Origin: Planctomycetota bacterium
GTDB lineage: Bacteria; Planctomycetota; UBA8742; UBA2392
Direction of reading: 5' to 3'
Assembly (NCBI GenBank): GCA_019636215.1
Contig: JAHBXZ010000007.1
Span: forward strand, 124,001 to 188,000
Length of the DNA: 64,000 bases
Below, one piece after another: positions 7,979 to 16,608 of the stretch. Made by a program: the position numbers and the translations under genes. Every line of letters starts with the position of its first letter. Position 1 is the stretch's first letter. The notes below the pieces were generated by a model. It was not told the DNA's origin, made no database searches, and saw nothing but the letters and a program-made list of their open reading frames with translations.

Positions 7979-9388
7979 TTACGGGCGTGGCTTGCCGTTG
8001 CGGCCCTCGCCCTGCAGGGCCTTGCGCAGGTGTTCAAGCTCGTCGTGCAGGGTGCGGCTTTTGGCCATCTTTTCTTCGATAGCCTGCACGGCAAACACTA
8101 CGGTGGTGTGGTTCTTGCCGCCGAAAAACCGGCCGATCTCTTTCAGTGAATAGCTGGTCATCTTGCGCGCCAGGAACATGCACACCTGCCGTGCCAGCGC
8201 CACCGGGCGCTTGCGCAGGCGCGAGTGCAACTGCTGACTGGTCACGCCGTAGTGGGCAATCACCACATTTTCAATGTCCGGCAGATCCACCAGCCGCGTG
8301 CGCGACGACAGGAAGTCGTGCAGCGCCTGCTGTGCCAGCTCCAGCGTGACTTTCTCGCCAGCCAGGCCGGCCAGTGCCACAAGGCGCGTGACGTAGCCTT
8401 CAATCTCGCGCACGTTGCATTCCAGGTGGTCGGCCAGAAACTCAATCACCGCGCCGGGGAACAGGTGGCGGTGGCCTTCCAGCTTGCTGTTGATGATGGC
8501 CAGGCGCGTTGTGCGCGGAGGCTGGTTGACCTCGGCAATCATGCCCTGCAGAAAGCGCGTGGTCAGGTGCTCCAGGAAGTCTTCCAGTTCGCGCGGGTGC
8601 TGGTCGCTGGCCAGCACAACCTGCCTGCCCTGCTGTTCCAGGGCGTTGAGCGTGTGCAGCAGTTCCTGCTGGCTGGACTCTTTGCCGGCCAGGAAGTGCA
8701 GGTCGTCAATGATCAGCACATCCAGGTTGCGGAAGCGCCGCCGGAAGGGCTCCACGTCATGCTTCTGGATTGCCGCCACGTACTGGTTCACAAAGTACTC
8801 GGCGGGAATGTACAGCGTGTCCTTGCTGGGAAAGCGTTCCAGCACCTCGCGCGCGATACCCTGCAGCAGGTGCGACTTGCCCAGGCCGGTGCGGCCATAG
8901 ATGAACAGCGGGTTGAAACTTTCGCCGGGCTTGCGCGCGATTTCCCAGGCGCAGTTGAAGGCAAGCTGGTTGCTGGGGCCAACAATCAGCCGGTCCAGCG
9001 TGTAACGCTCGTTCAGGTTGAAGATCTGCCGTGGCGCGGGCGTGGGCGCGGGCCGGCCCTTCTGGCCGATCATGGATTCGCCGGCGGCGCGCCGCGCGGT
9101 TTCTTCCTGTTTACGCAGCTGCCGGAACAGGTGCCCGTTGACCGAGTACTTGATCTCGCGCGGCCGGAAGCCGACCACGCGGCTCACGCTTTCCAGTATC
9201 TGGGCGCTGTACTGGCTGCGCAGCCAGTCCGAGACCACCAGGTTCGGCACGCCGACTTCGACAATCGCGGGCTCGAGCCGCACAATCAGGGTGTTGCGCA
9301 ACCAGAGGTTGAAAACTTCTTCGCCGACGTGGCCCTGCAGGTCACCTAAGACCCGGTTCCAGTGTTCTTTGGCAAGAAGTTCCGACAC
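7979..9388 (-). CDS. dnaA: Chromosomal replication initiator DnaA
   Basis: A 469-residue initiator ATPase that binds DnaA boxes and opens the origin. Domain I runs over the first ~90 residues (HWNRVLGDLQGHVGEEVFNLWL) and a linker follows. The AAA+ domain starts at FNLNERYTLDRLIVG, with Walker A GRTGLGKSH (about 160) and Walker B VLIIDDLHFL. The C-terminal DNA-binding domain carries the signature ARQVCMFLARKMT and FGGKNHTTVVFA. GTG 9388 is chosen because AGGAG lies 6 nt upstream and domain I begins immediately; the longer frame runs into the upstream region. dnaN does not follow, so the classic dnaA-dnaN arrangement is absent. A terminator closes the gene. Confidence 0.97.
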   Translation of the reverse strand: MSELLAKEHWNRVLGDLQGHVGEEVFNLWLRNTLIVRLEPAIVEVGVPNLVVSDWLRSQYSAQILESVSRVVGFRPREIKYSVNGHLFRQLRKQEETARRAAGESMIGQKGRPAPTPAPRQIFNLNERYTLDRLIVGPSNQLAFNCAWEIARKPGESFNPLFIYGRTGLGKSHLLQGIAREVLERFPSKDTLYIPAEYFVNQYVAAIQKHDVEPFRRRFRNLDVLIIDDLHFLAGKESSQQELLHTLNALEQQGRQVVLASDQHPRELEDFLEHLTTRFLQGMIAEVNQPPRTTRLAIINSKLEGHRHLFPGAVIEFLADHLECNVREIEGYVTRLVALAGLAGEKVTLELAQQALHDFLSSRTRLVDLPDIENVVIAHYGVTSQQLHSRLRKRPVALARQVCMFLARKMTSYSLKEIGRFFGGKNHTTVVFAVQAIEEKMAKSRTLHDELEHLRKALQGEGRNGKPRP

Positions 9389-9423
9389 GCCTGCTCCTGA
9401 CTGCAAAGTGGTGCGCCAACCGC

Positions 9424-9443
9424 CTTTCGTGTTTGCACGAAAG
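9424..9443 (-). promoter_or_regulatory. Perfect 8-bp inverted repeat in the dnaA leader
   Basis: CTTTCGTG, a 4-nt spacer and CACGAAAG form a perfect inverted repeat 36 bp before the dnaA start and downstream of the predicted promoter. It could be an operator or a 5' UTR hairpin. It has no T tract and is not placed as a terminator. Confidence 0.45.
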
Positions 9444-9498
9444 AAGTTTCTGTCCGCATCGCCTTGTTGAAAGTGCCCCGATAACTGATGGACGGGCG

Positions 9499-9527
9499 AA
9501 AGTAGCACCGCAAACATGCCGCGTCAA
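9499..9527 (-). promoter_or_regulatory. Predicted sigma-70-type promoter of dnaA
   Basis: On the minus strand TTGACG (9527-9522), a 17-nt spacer and TACTTT (9504-9499) match the housekeeping consensus at the -35 and only loosely at the -10. The start site would be near 9492, giving a leader of about 104 nt. Confidence 0.45.
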
Positions 9528-9715
9528 ACCCCTCATGCAATTGCCTGCAAACCCGCATGCAAAGCCATTCCGCGGGCAATGCCAAGTTGGCCGATTCTGC
9601 GGAGAATTTGTGCGCCGCCCCTTGACACAACGACAAGTATCCACGCGTTCACCACCTGATGTCCACCGGTTGTCCGCCCATGGCGCAATGCCGCGCCCGG
9701 TAACAAATTGTGCCC

Positions 9716-10072
9716 ATGCAGCCGCAATCCCTTTACCGTGCCGCCTGGCAGACCGCGCAGGCCCACCGCGACGAAGTTGTTTCCCGCCTGGGCCAGGCCC
9801 ACGGCGAAGCCGCGCGCGCGGAATGGAACCAGCGCCGGTTCTGGTTCTTTGCACTGGACCGCGTAGTGGAACATGTGCAGGGCGAACAGTTCTGGCTGGA
9901 GTGCGGCCGCCGCAACTTCGCCCGCGCGGGGCAGCGCCCGCGGCTGCAGGAAGCAATTGTTGAGCTCAAGCAGCTTCGCGCGCGCCTGGGCGGCGAGACG
10001 CTGCCCGCGTTTCGCGAGAAGGAAGAAGTCGTGGCGCGCATTGCAGAGCTGGCAAACCAGCTTCTGGATTGA
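9716..10072 (+). CDS. Small conserved-looking protein of unknown function
   Basis: A 118-residue, charged, helix-rich protein with no signal peptide or membrane segment. It has a Trp/Phe-rich middle (RRFWFFALDRVVEHVQGEQFW) and two helical stretches rich in Arg, Glu and Ala that could form a coiled coil (about 70-118). I do not recognise the family. ATG 9716 is preferred over GTG 9710, two codons earlier; neither has a strong ribosome site. A minus-strand frame overlaps the region, but its product has less plausible composition. The next gene in the same direction starts 65 bp later. Confidence 0.5.
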   Translation: MQPQSLYRAAWQTAQAHRDEVVSRLGQAHGEAARAEWNQRRFWFFALDRVVEHVQGEQFWLECGRRNFARAGQRPRLQEAIVELKQLRARLGGETLPAFREKEEVVARIAELANQLLD

Positions 10073-10136
10073 ACCTTTGCCGGGGCCGCTCGTTTGCATG
10101 GTCTGCTTCTCCCGGGGCCAATAAACGGAGAAGCCC

Positions 10137-11783
10137 ATGCAGCCGCACCTGGAGCACTTGCAGCAAGTACAGCCTCTTGCCTATACGCAGGACGCTGACG
10201 TCCCGCAGGCCGAAGAACTTCGCCCTGTTGCCTCGATTCCCTGGGTTGCCATTGCCGCAGCCGTGCACGTGATCGTGCTGGTGATTGCGTGGTTCATTAT
10301 CCCGCGCATGCCGCTGATGGAACCCCAGCGCACAATTGAGGCCGCCGTCGAGCAGGACCCTATCCCTCCCACGCCCGAGGAAAAGCTCGAGAAGGAAAAC
10401 CCGTTCGATGACGTGCAGCCCGACGTCACCGACCCCACCGAGGACGTGCAGATCACGCCCGAGGCCCAGGAAGACTTCAACAGTGACCCCAACGAAAAGC
10501 CCTTCCAGGAACTGGCCGAGGCCGACAACGACGACCAGGACCAGTCACCCATGCCGCGCAAGGCGACCAACACAAGCGCCGGCCTGGGCGGCGGTGCCAG
10601 CGGCGGTAGCGGCGGCGGCGAACGCGGCGGGTTGATCCGCGCCCGGGCGCGAGGCCGGGGCAACGGTGTACCCACTGCGCCACGGGTTGGCGCCGCACTG
10701 GACTGGCTGCGCGATCACCAGAACGCAGCGGGGTACTGGAGCGCCACTACATTCAGCCAGGACAGCACACGTACCGGCGCGCAGAAGACCTACAACAAGG
10801 AGTTCCTGCGTGTGGGCGAAGCCGGTGGCGACAAGGGCTGGGAAAGCACAGTGGATGTCGGCCTGACAGGGCTTGCCATGCTGGCCTTCACCGGCGACCT
10901 GCAGACGCACAAAGAAGGCAAGTACCGCGAGAACATGCGCCGCGCGATTCTGTATCTGCGCCAGGTGCAGGGAACCGACGGCTGTTTCGGCGGGCGCGAC
11001 GACGACCACTTTGTCTACAACCACGCGATCGCGACCATGGCGGTGGCGGAGCTTTACATGATCACCCGCGAGCCGATCCTGCGCCCGGTGGTGGAACGCG
11101 CCGTGGAGTTCATTGTGCTGATGCAGAACCCCGGCCTTGGCTGGCGCTACGGTATCAAGCCCGCCAGCAACGACTCTTCCGTAACCGGCTGGATGGTGCT
11201 GACCCTGCACACGGCGCAGCTGGCCGAGATCCCGTTCGACCACACCAAGTGCTACAGCGATGCCGACACCTGGTTCAACATGGTGACGGTCAAGGTCGAT
11301 GGTTATGAGCGCACAGGCTATGACACGCCGGGCAGCCCCAGCGCCCGGCTGCGCAGCGCCAGCAACTACGACAACGTGCCCAGCATGGACGCGATCCACA
11401 TCATGTCCAAGCTGTTCATGAAGAAGGCGGATTTCCAGAACCCGGTGATGCGCAGCCAGGCCGGGGCGATCACCCAGCAGTTGCCCGAATGGAAACTGGA
11501 GAAGATGGACTTCTACTACTGGTACTACGCCAGCCTTGCCCTGTTCCAGATGGGCGGCAGCCACTGGGACCGCTGGGAAAAACCGATGACCCAGGCGCTG
11601 CTGAACAGCCAGCGCGGCCTGCGACCCGACGAGAAAGGCCACACCAAGGAGACGCTGGACGAACACGGCAGCTGGGACCCGCTGGATGCCTGGGGTGCCG
11701 CGGGCGGCCGCGTGTACGCCACGGCAATCAACTGCCTGACCTTGCAGGTGTGGTACCGTTACGAGCGTATGCAGAAGCAGTAG
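10137..11783 (+). CDS. Membrane-anchored prenyltransferase/squalene-cyclase-repeat protein
   Basis: A 548-residue protein. One transmembrane helix lies at about 35-58 (PWVAIAAAVHVIVLVIAWFI). An acidic, Pro/Glu/Asp-rich linker covers about 65-145 and a Gly-rich low-complexity patch (GGGASGGSGGGERGG) about 148-165. The C-terminal domain (about 175-545) has repeats of the alpha6/alpha6 squalene-cyclase fold: ALDWLRDHQNAAGYWSA, GLTGLAMLAFTGD, AILYLRQVQGTDGCFGG, WYYASLALFQMGG. The anchor plus acidic linker resembles TonB-like proteins, though no TonB domain is visible. The DxDD acid motif of true squalene-hopene cyclases is not evident, so sterol or hopanoid cyclisation is not claimed. ATG 10137 has GGAGA 8-10 nt upstream. 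Confidence 0.75.
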   Translation: MQPHLEHLQQVQPLAYTQDADVPQAEELRPVASIPWVAIAAAVHVIVLVIAWFIIPRMPLMEPQRTIEAAVEQDPIPPTPEEKLEKENPFDDVQPDVTDPTEDVQITPEAQEDFNSDPNEKPFQELAEADNDDQDQSPMPRKATNTSAGLGGGASGGSGGGERGGLIRARARGRGNGVPTAPRVGAALDWLRDHQNAAGYWSATTFSQDSTRTGAQKTYNKEFLRVGEAGGDKGWESTVDVGLTGLAMLAFTGDLQTHKEGKYRENMRRAILYLRQVQGTDGCFGGRDDDHFVYNHAIATMAVAELYMITREPILRPVVERAVEFIVLMQNPGLGWRYGIKPASNDSSVTGWMVLTLHTAQLAEIPFDHTKCYSDADTWFNMVTVKVDGYERTGYDTPGSPSARLRSASNYDNVPSMDAIHIMSKLFMKKADFQNPVMRSQAGAITQQLPEWKLEKMDFYYWYYASLALFQMGGSHWDRWEKPMTQALLNSQRGLRPDEKGHTKETLDEHGSWDPLDAWGAAGGRVYATAINCLTLQVWYRYERMQKQ

Positions 11784-11803
11784 CACAGGCAGGAGGCAAA
11801 GGC

Positions 11804-11830
11804 GATCCCCGGCAGATTGTGCCGGGGATC
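11804..11830. terminator. Hairpin between convergent genes
   Basis: GATCCCCGGCA, loop GATTG and TGCCGGGGATC form an 11-bp perfect stem between the ends of two convergent genes. The T tract is weak on both sides. Confidence 0.55.
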
Positions 11831-11837
11831 GGTTCGT

Positions 11838-12305
11838 TCAGGCCTTCTTCCATTCCACCGCGCCGTCGGGCAGCAGGTAGAAGATCAGCATCTTCCCGCC
11901 CTGAACCGAGGGCACATGCTGGCTGCCTGGTTCAAACACCGCCCAGCCGGGGCCGTGGCCGCAGAACCTGGGCTCGCCCTCTATCGGCAACAGGCAATTC
12001 ACTTCGCCCTTGGTGTGCTTGTGCCAGGGGCCTTCGCCCCACAGGTAGACGGCATCAATCGAAAAGCCCTGGGCGGCCTCGGGTTTTGCCACTCGGGAAA
12101 AACGGCTGGGCCCGGCTTCCTTGCCGCACAGCCAGCCCTCGGCCATGCCGGCGCGGCCCAGTTTCAGCAGCGCGTCGTGCAACTCGCCACCGGCCGGGAA
12201 CTCGGCATTAAGGGCGCGCATGGCCGACTGCGGGTCGGCCAGGTCGAGGTTCTTCACGCGCGCCAGCACCGGGGCCAGCGCGTCAATCACGGATTGGTTA
12301 GCCAT
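11838..12305 (-). CDS. DUF4863 protein, 4-hydroxylaminobenzoate lyase-like
   Basis: A 155-residue soluble protein. Its layout matches the DUF4863 family that includes the 4-hydroxylaminobenzoate lyases: GMAEGWLCGKEAG, SRFSRVAKPE, FSIDAVYLWGEGPWHKH, GEVNCLLPIEGEPRF and a final LIFYLLPDGAVEW. The WHKH pair and downstream Glu are placed like metal ligands of a small cupin-type barrel. Nitroaromatic chemistry is only the best-known family member and may not be the role here. ATG 12305 overlaps the upstream stop in the 8 bases ATGGCTAA, so it is translationally coupled to the membrane protein before it. Confidence 0.7.
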   Translation of the reverse strand: MANQSVIDALAPVLARVKNLDLADPQSAMRALNAEFPAGGELHDALLKLGRAGMAEGWLCGKEAGPSRFSRVAKPEAAQGFSIDAVYLWGEGPWHKHTKGEVNCLLPIEGEPRFCGHGPGWAVFEPGSQHVPSVQGGKMLIFYLLPDGAVEWKKA

Positions 12306-13419
12306 CGCCTACGTACCTGTCCTGGTCGGTTGCGCCCATGTCCTGTTCTGCGCCGCCCAAGGGCTTGCCGGGATCACTCAGTCGAATGTTGCCTTCCGTA
12401 TCCAGTCCGGGCCGCCTTCCCAGCCGCGGGGGCGGGTCACGGTCTTCAGGTGCGCCCTGCTCCGGCTGGTCGGCGCTGGCAAAGTTCTGGCCAAGGGCCG
12501 CCAGTGGCAGACCGGGGGCATCGCCCCTGGGGGCCTCGATTCGCTTGGTGACAATCTTGCCGTCGGCGTCGGTCGTGTGCACAACGGGCTTTCCCGCGAG
12601 CTTGCTTTGGGCGGACTCCTTAAACATGCTCTGGCCGACCTTCAGCGCGCGGAATACTTCCTCGCGCGTGGCCTGGTCCGTGACCACGGCCGGGGCAAAC
12701 GGGATCAGCTTGTGATACATAAGGAAGAGATTGGGCTTCAGCAGCGAGAACCAGACGACATCGCCGCGGCGGCACTCGCGCACGGCGTCCCACTCAATGC
12801 CCACGAACTCAGGCCCCATGCCGCGGTCGCAGTGCAGGGCAACAAGTTCCGGCGGGCTGGCCGAGCGCGCGGCGCGGTCATACACGGCACTCAGCAGACC
12901 GCGGCCGGTGCCGCGCGCCAGCGAAGACTGGATAGTGCCCACCCCGGCGGGGCCGGCCACTTTCATGAACTGGTCCTTGGTGCCGTACACCAGCACACCA
13001 GGGATGAAACTGCCGCCACGAAATGCGTTGATGCGATTGAACTCGGCCACCATCACCAGCGCGGCGCCGACGGCCAAAACGCCCGCCAGGCCCGCATAAA
13101 CGTGGCGGATCACCCCTGCCTCGGGGGCCAGCACCACGTACGACAGCACTGCGCCCAGAATCCCCAGGTCCATGGCCGCAAATAGAACAATCAGTGCAGT
13201 CCTGCCCTTGGGGTCAAGTGCCCGAGGTTCCGGTGCGGGCCGGGGGACAGTGGCGCCGCCGTGGGCTAGAAAACCCGCGTCATCGGGCTTGTAGATTTCC
13301 GGCAGCTTGTCGGGCTTGGGCAACTCGTAGGGCTTGAGGATACCAGACCCCGGTTTGGCCGCATCGGCGGGCCGACGCGCGGAACCGGATTCCCAGGGCG
13401 CAAGGTCATCGCCGGCCAT
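12298..13419 (-). CDS. Membrane protein of unknown function with a cytoplasmic C-terminal tail
   Basis: A 373-residue protein. The first ~70 residues are Pro/charge-rich and probably disordered. Two membrane helices follow (TALIVLFAAMDLGILGAVLSY and VYAGLAGVLAVGAALVMVAE, about 73-125), then a soluble domain of about 160 residues with PELVALHCDRG, FVGIEWDAVRECRRGDVVWF and NLFLMYHKLIPFAP. The tail from about 300 on is Pro/Asp-rich. The soluble part may belong to an uncharacterised domain seen in planctomycetes; I cannot name it with confidence. ATG 13419 has AAGGA upstream. It is coupled to the DUF4863 gene by an 8-nt overlap. Confidence 0.6.
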   Translation of the reverse strand: MAGDDLAPWESGSARRPADAAKPGSGILKPYELPKPDKLPEIYKPDDAGFLAHGGATVPRPAPEPRALDPKGRTALIVLFAAMDLGILGAVLSYVVLAPEAGVIRHVYAGLAGVLAVGAALVMVAEFNRINAFRGGSFIPGVLVYGTKDQFMKVAGPAGVGTIQSSLARGTGRGLLSAVYDRAARSASPPELVALHCDRGMGPEFVGIEWDAVRECRRGDVVWFSLLKPNLFLMYHKLIPFAPAVVTDQATREEVFRALKVGQSMFKESAQSKLAGKPVVHTTDADGKIVTKRIEAPRGDAPGLPLAALGQNFASADQPEQGAPEDRDPPPRLGRRPGLDTEGNIRLSDPGKPLGGAEQDMGATDQDRYVGDG

Positions 13420-13463
13420 GTTCAGGTCCTTGTTTGAGGGTCAGCCCAGTATAGCAATTCGGT

Positions 13464-14579
13464 CTAGCCCAGAACCTTTTCCAGGGGCGTGTATTCCATG
13501 CCAAAGGCGTCGGCTACGGCCTTGTACACAATCTTGCCATCTACAATGTTCAGGCCGGTGCGAACCTCGCCGAAAGCCTTGGCGGCGGCCTTCCAGCCGT
13601 GTTTGGCAATCTCTACGGCAAACCGGCTGGTCGCGTTGGTCAGGGCAAACGTGCTGGTGCGGCCCACCGCGCCCGGCATGTTCGCCACACAATAGTGCAC
13701 CACGCCATCGATGATGTAGGTGGGGTTGGCGTGGGTGGTCGGCTTGGCGGTTTCCACGCAGCCGCCCTGGTCAATGGCAACGTCCACAATCACGGCGCCC
13801 TGCTTCATGTGCTGCAGGTCTTCGCGGCGGATCAGCGACGGTGCCTTGGCGCCCGGAATCAGCACCGCGCCGACGACAAGGTCGGCCTGGCGGATGCACT
13901 CGCGGATGTTGTAAGCGTTGCTGTAAAGCTCGGTCACGTTGGGCGGCAGCACGTCGTCGAGGTAGCGCAGCCGATCCAGTGACACGTCCAGGATGGTCAC
14001 ACGCGCGCCGATGCCGGCGGCCATCTTGGCTGCGTTGGTGCCCACTACGCCACCGCCGATGATGACCACGTTGCCGGGTTCCACGCCGGGTACGCCGCCC
14101 AGCAGAATGCCGCGGCCTTCTGTCGGGCGTTCCAGGTACTTGGCCCCTTCCTGGATGCTCATGCGGCCGGCCACTTCGCTCATGGGGGTCAGCAGCGGCA
14201 GGGTGCGCTTGGCGTCCTCCATCGTCTCGTACGCGATGGTGACGGCGCCGGTCTTGATCATGGCCTCGGTCAGTTCGCGCGAGGCCGCGTAGTGGAAGTA
14301 CGTGTAGACGATCTGGCCCTTGCGGATCAGGCTGTACTCTGCGGGCAGGGGTTCCTTCACTTTGACAATCATTTCGGCCTGGCAGTAAACCTCGGCGGCG
14401 GTGGCGGTCAGTGTTGCCCCGGCCTTCTCAAAGTCCTCGTCTATGATGCCCGAGCCCAGCCCGGCACCGGCCTGCACCAGCACCTTGTGGCCAGCCTGGA
14501 CAAGCGAGTAAACGCCGGCCGGAACCATGCCGACACGGTATTCGTGGTTTTTGATTTCGCGGGGTACGCCGACGATCAT
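13464..14579 (-). CDS. ald: Alanine dehydrogenase
   Basis: A 371-residue enzyme, exactly the usual length, catalysing the NAD-dependent interconversion of L-alanine with pyruvate and ammonium. MIVGVPREIKNHEYRVGM starts the family. VKVKEPL carries the substrate-binding Lys, YTYFHYAASRELT the catalytic His, and VVIIGGGVVGTNAAKMAAG the Rossmann loop. DVAIDQGGCVETAKPTTH and NMPGAVGRTSTFAL complete the signature. ATG 14579 has AGGAG 6 nt upstream; the longer open frame is a shadow running into the divergent lipoprotein gene. It is transcribed alone, divergent from the 14722 gene. Confidence 0.96.
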   Translation of the reverse strand: MIVGVPREIKNHEYRVGMVPAGVYSLVQAGHKVLVQAGAGLGSGIIDEDFEKAGATLTATAAEVYCQAEMIVKVKEPLPAEYSLIRKGQIVYTYFHYAASRELTEAMIKTGAVTIAYETMEDAKRTLPLLTPMSEVAGRMSIQEGAKYLERPTEGRGILLGGVPGVEPGNVVIIGGGVVGTNAAKMAAGIGARVTILDVSLDRLRYLDDVLPPNVTELYSNAYNIRECIRQADLVVGAVLIPGAKAPSLIRREDLQHMKQGAVIVDVAIDQGGCVETAKPTTHANPTYIIDGVVHYCVANMPGAVGRTSTFALTNATSRFAVEIAKHGWKAAAKAFGEVRTGLNIVDGKIVYKAVADAFGMEYTPLEKVLG

Positions 14580-14721
14580 GGCTGCTCCTGGAAGGATTGC
14601 GGCGGGGTTTATAGCACTTGTGTTTACGAAGTCATGGGGGACGGTGGTGCGCGGTGCATTGCCGACACACCCGACCCGTGGTTGGATATTGTCCCCGCAG
14701 CAGACCCCGCGAGGCAGCACC

Positions 14722-16008
14722 GTGAAGAAGGCAGTATTGGCGTCGGCCCTGGCACTGCTGGCCGCATGCAGCAACCCGCCACCCGCGAACTCGACGCCCG
14801 ACGAGATCAACGGCGCGTTCAGCAACGCTCCGCGGTCAAATCGGCCGGCGGCAAACAATTCCAACGAGCCCCGTGGCACCTCAATTGTCGTTGACACAAA
14901 CGACGTGGGCGAGTTCCGCGGCACCCGCATGGCCCAACTGCTGCAAAGTCTTGATGGCGAAGACGAAACCCAGTGGCAGTTCGTGCGCCGCCACGTGCAC
15001 CCGCAGCCCACGCCGCCGGTTGTGCTGGACAAACAGGGCAAGGTCGTCAAACGCAACTACCCCTGGCCGCCCGAGGACCCCAAGAAACTTTCCGCGCCGC
15101 AGAAGGCCTGGCGCAGCTACAAGCTGTGGCCGGACTTCGTTGCCGCCATGCTGCACGCCGACAATTGGGCATCGGCCGGTGTGCGCGCACGCCTGGCCGC
15201 TTATGGCCGCATGTATGAATTGACCTGGAAGTTCCAGACCGCCCGTGAGTACCAGTCGCCCACGGCCGAAAGCGAACACTGGCGCGCCTATGCGGAATCC
15301 ATGCTTGCCTACGGCGCCGATGGCGAAGCCATGCTGGTGCGCAACATGATCCTGGCGCTGACCAATCCGTCAGAAGATTCCGTGCGCAACGCGCAGAGTG
15401 TGCTGGTGCAGGTCGGCGAGCCCGCGGTGGAAACCCTGTGCGCGGCACTGTGGATCGGCTTTCGGCAGGCCGCGATGCTGGACGACGGGTCGCTCACCGT
15501 GCAGGGCAACGCCAACTTCAACAAGTATGTGGTAGACACACTGTACCGCATCGGGCCGCGGGCGGGTTCCCAGGCCGTGTTTGAGCTTGAGAACTCGCTG
15601 GACGAACGCGGCCGAGCGCCGGGCACGGCCTGGCGCTTTCGCAAGCATTTTGTGGAGCTGCTGGGAAGGCTGGCGCTGCCGGACTCGTTGCGCACCCTGG
15701 AGGCCGAGATCGAGCGCATCGACATCACCGAGTACGACTCAGAGGCCCTGCGCCAGGGCCGCCAGGTGGTAGACAAGGCCGGCACCGACCACGCCACGTT
15801 TGTGTACCGCGAGTACCTGCTGAAGGCGTTCAGCGGCTTTCGCACCCCCGAGGCCCTGCGCGGCGTGATTCGCATCTGGACGCTGGACGAAGACCACAAC
15901 GAGGGCGCGATTGCCGCCATCCTGAAGATTTCCGGCAAGAGTGTGCGCAGCCTGAAAGAGGCCCGCGCGCTGGCCAGTGCACTGAAGGTTGACCTCAAGG
16001 GCGGGTAA
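14722..16008 (+). CDS. Helical-repeat lipoprotein of unknown function
   Basis: A 428-residue predicted lipoprotein. VKKAVLASALALLAACSN is a typical signal with lipobox LAAC. A low-complexity Asn/Pro/Ser stretch follows, then an alpha-helical body with HEAT-like helix pairs (NAQSVLVQVGEPAVETLCAA and AGSQAVFELENSLDERG), ending in TPEALRGVIRIW and SLKEARALASALKVD. GTG 14722 is chosen for the signal peptide and for GAGG about 8 nt upstream. The stop and the next start share the bases TAATG. I do not recognise a named family. Confidence 0.72.
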   Translation: MKKAVLASALALLAACSNPPPANSTPDEINGAFSNAPRSNRPAANNSNEPRGTSIVVDTNDVGEFRGTRMAQLLQSLDGEDETQWQFVRRHVHPQPTPPVVLDKQGKVVKRNYPWPPEDPKKLSAPQKAWRSYKLWPDFVAAMLHADNWASAGVRARLAAYGRMYELTWKFQTAREYQSPTAESEHWRAYAESMLAYGADGEAMLVRNMILALTNPSEDSVRNAQSVLVQVGEPAVETLCAALWIGFRQAAMLDDGSLTVQGNANFNKYVVDTLYRIGPRAGSQAVFELENSLDERGRAPGTAWRFRKHFVELLGRLALPDSLRTLEAEIERIDITEYDSEALRQGRQVVDKAGTDHATFVYREYLLKAFSGFRTPEALRGVIRIWTLDEDHNEGAIAAILKISGKSVRSLKEARALASALKVDLKGG

Positions 16009-16517
16009 TGGAATTCAAGATCGCGCGCGGCCAGGGCAAGTGCAGCATCACCGGCCGCAAGTTCGAAGACGGTGAAAAGTTCATTGTCGCGCTCAGCGCC
16101 GACCCCGCCGTTGAGGGCACATTCGTGCGCCGTGACATCTGCCAGGAGGCCTGGGATCGCCAGCCGCCCGGCGCGTTCACGGCATGGTGGGCCAGCCAGC
16201 ACAGCGCAGCGCGCAAGCCCGTGCTGCTGGACCCGGACCTGCTGTGGCAGATTTTTCACAACGCCCGGGCCGAGCAAACCGGTGAGGCCAGGTACACCCC
16301 GGTCGAGTTGAACCGCTTTGCCTACGTCGCGGCATTGGGCCTGATGCGCCTGAAGAAGCTGAAGCTCAAGGGCACCCGCCGCCAGGGCAAGCAGGAGTTC
16401 TTGATTTTTGAGACTCCGGGGAAAGCCAAAGAACGCGCGGAGTACGAAGTGAAGAACCCCGAACTCGACGAAGCAGGCGTAGAGGCCGTGCAGGACAAGC
16501 TGGCGGACTTGGCATAG
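16008..16517 (+). CDS. Conserved-looking hypothetical protein with a C-terminal basic helix
   Basis: A 169-residue soluble protein. The start FKIARGQGKCSITGRKFEDGEKFIVAL and the later RRDICQEAWDRQ give an isolated Cys pair that could be a small treble-clef-like fold. The middle has KPVLLDPDLLWQIFHN and a basic helix LMRLKKLKLKGTRRQGKQEF. I do not recognise the family. It starts in the stop codon of the lipoprotein gene (TAATG), so it is probably expressed with it. ATG 16008 is the only reasonable start. Confidence 0.65.
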   Translation: MEFKIARGQGKCSITGRKFEDGEKFIVALSADPAVEGTFVRRDICQEAWDRQPPGAFTAWWASQHSAARKPVLLDPDLLWQIFHNARAEQTGEARYTPVELNRFAYVAALGLMRLKKLKLKGTRRQGKQEFLIFETPGKAKERAEYEVKNPELDEAGVEAVQDKLADLA

Positions 16518-16527
16518 AGCGCAGGTC

Positions 16528-16566
16528 GGCAGTCCGGCGTCAGCAGCGACGGCCGACTGCCTCTTC
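16528..16566 (+). terminator. Stem-loop after the 16008 gene
   Basis: GGCAGTC at 16528 pairs with GACTGCC at 16555, with a partly paired interior, then TCTTCC. Probable but weak terminator. Confidence 0.45.
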
Positions 16567-16608
16567 CACCCCTTCCGCATTCGCGTCGGCATTGGCTAAT
16601 ACGCAGCC

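Larger units (their letters stand above)
9389..9715. other. Gene-free dnaA upstream region, weak oriC candidate
   Basis: This 327-bp stretch holds no convincing gene. It contains a minus-strand promoter for dnaA and a leader hairpin (listed separately), and short spaced repeats around 9534-9565 (ATGCAA, CTGCAAA, ATGCAAA). Partial DnaA-box-like words lie near 9638-9682; the best is GTATCCACG, 7 of 9 to TTATCCACA. No clear AT-rich unwinding element or cluster of perfect boxes is visible, so origin function is only a possibility. Confidence 0.3.

Noticed and set aside
9622-9650. TTGACA before the 9716 gene as a promoter
   Set aside because: The base at the expected -10 spacing (GCGTTC) is not a match.
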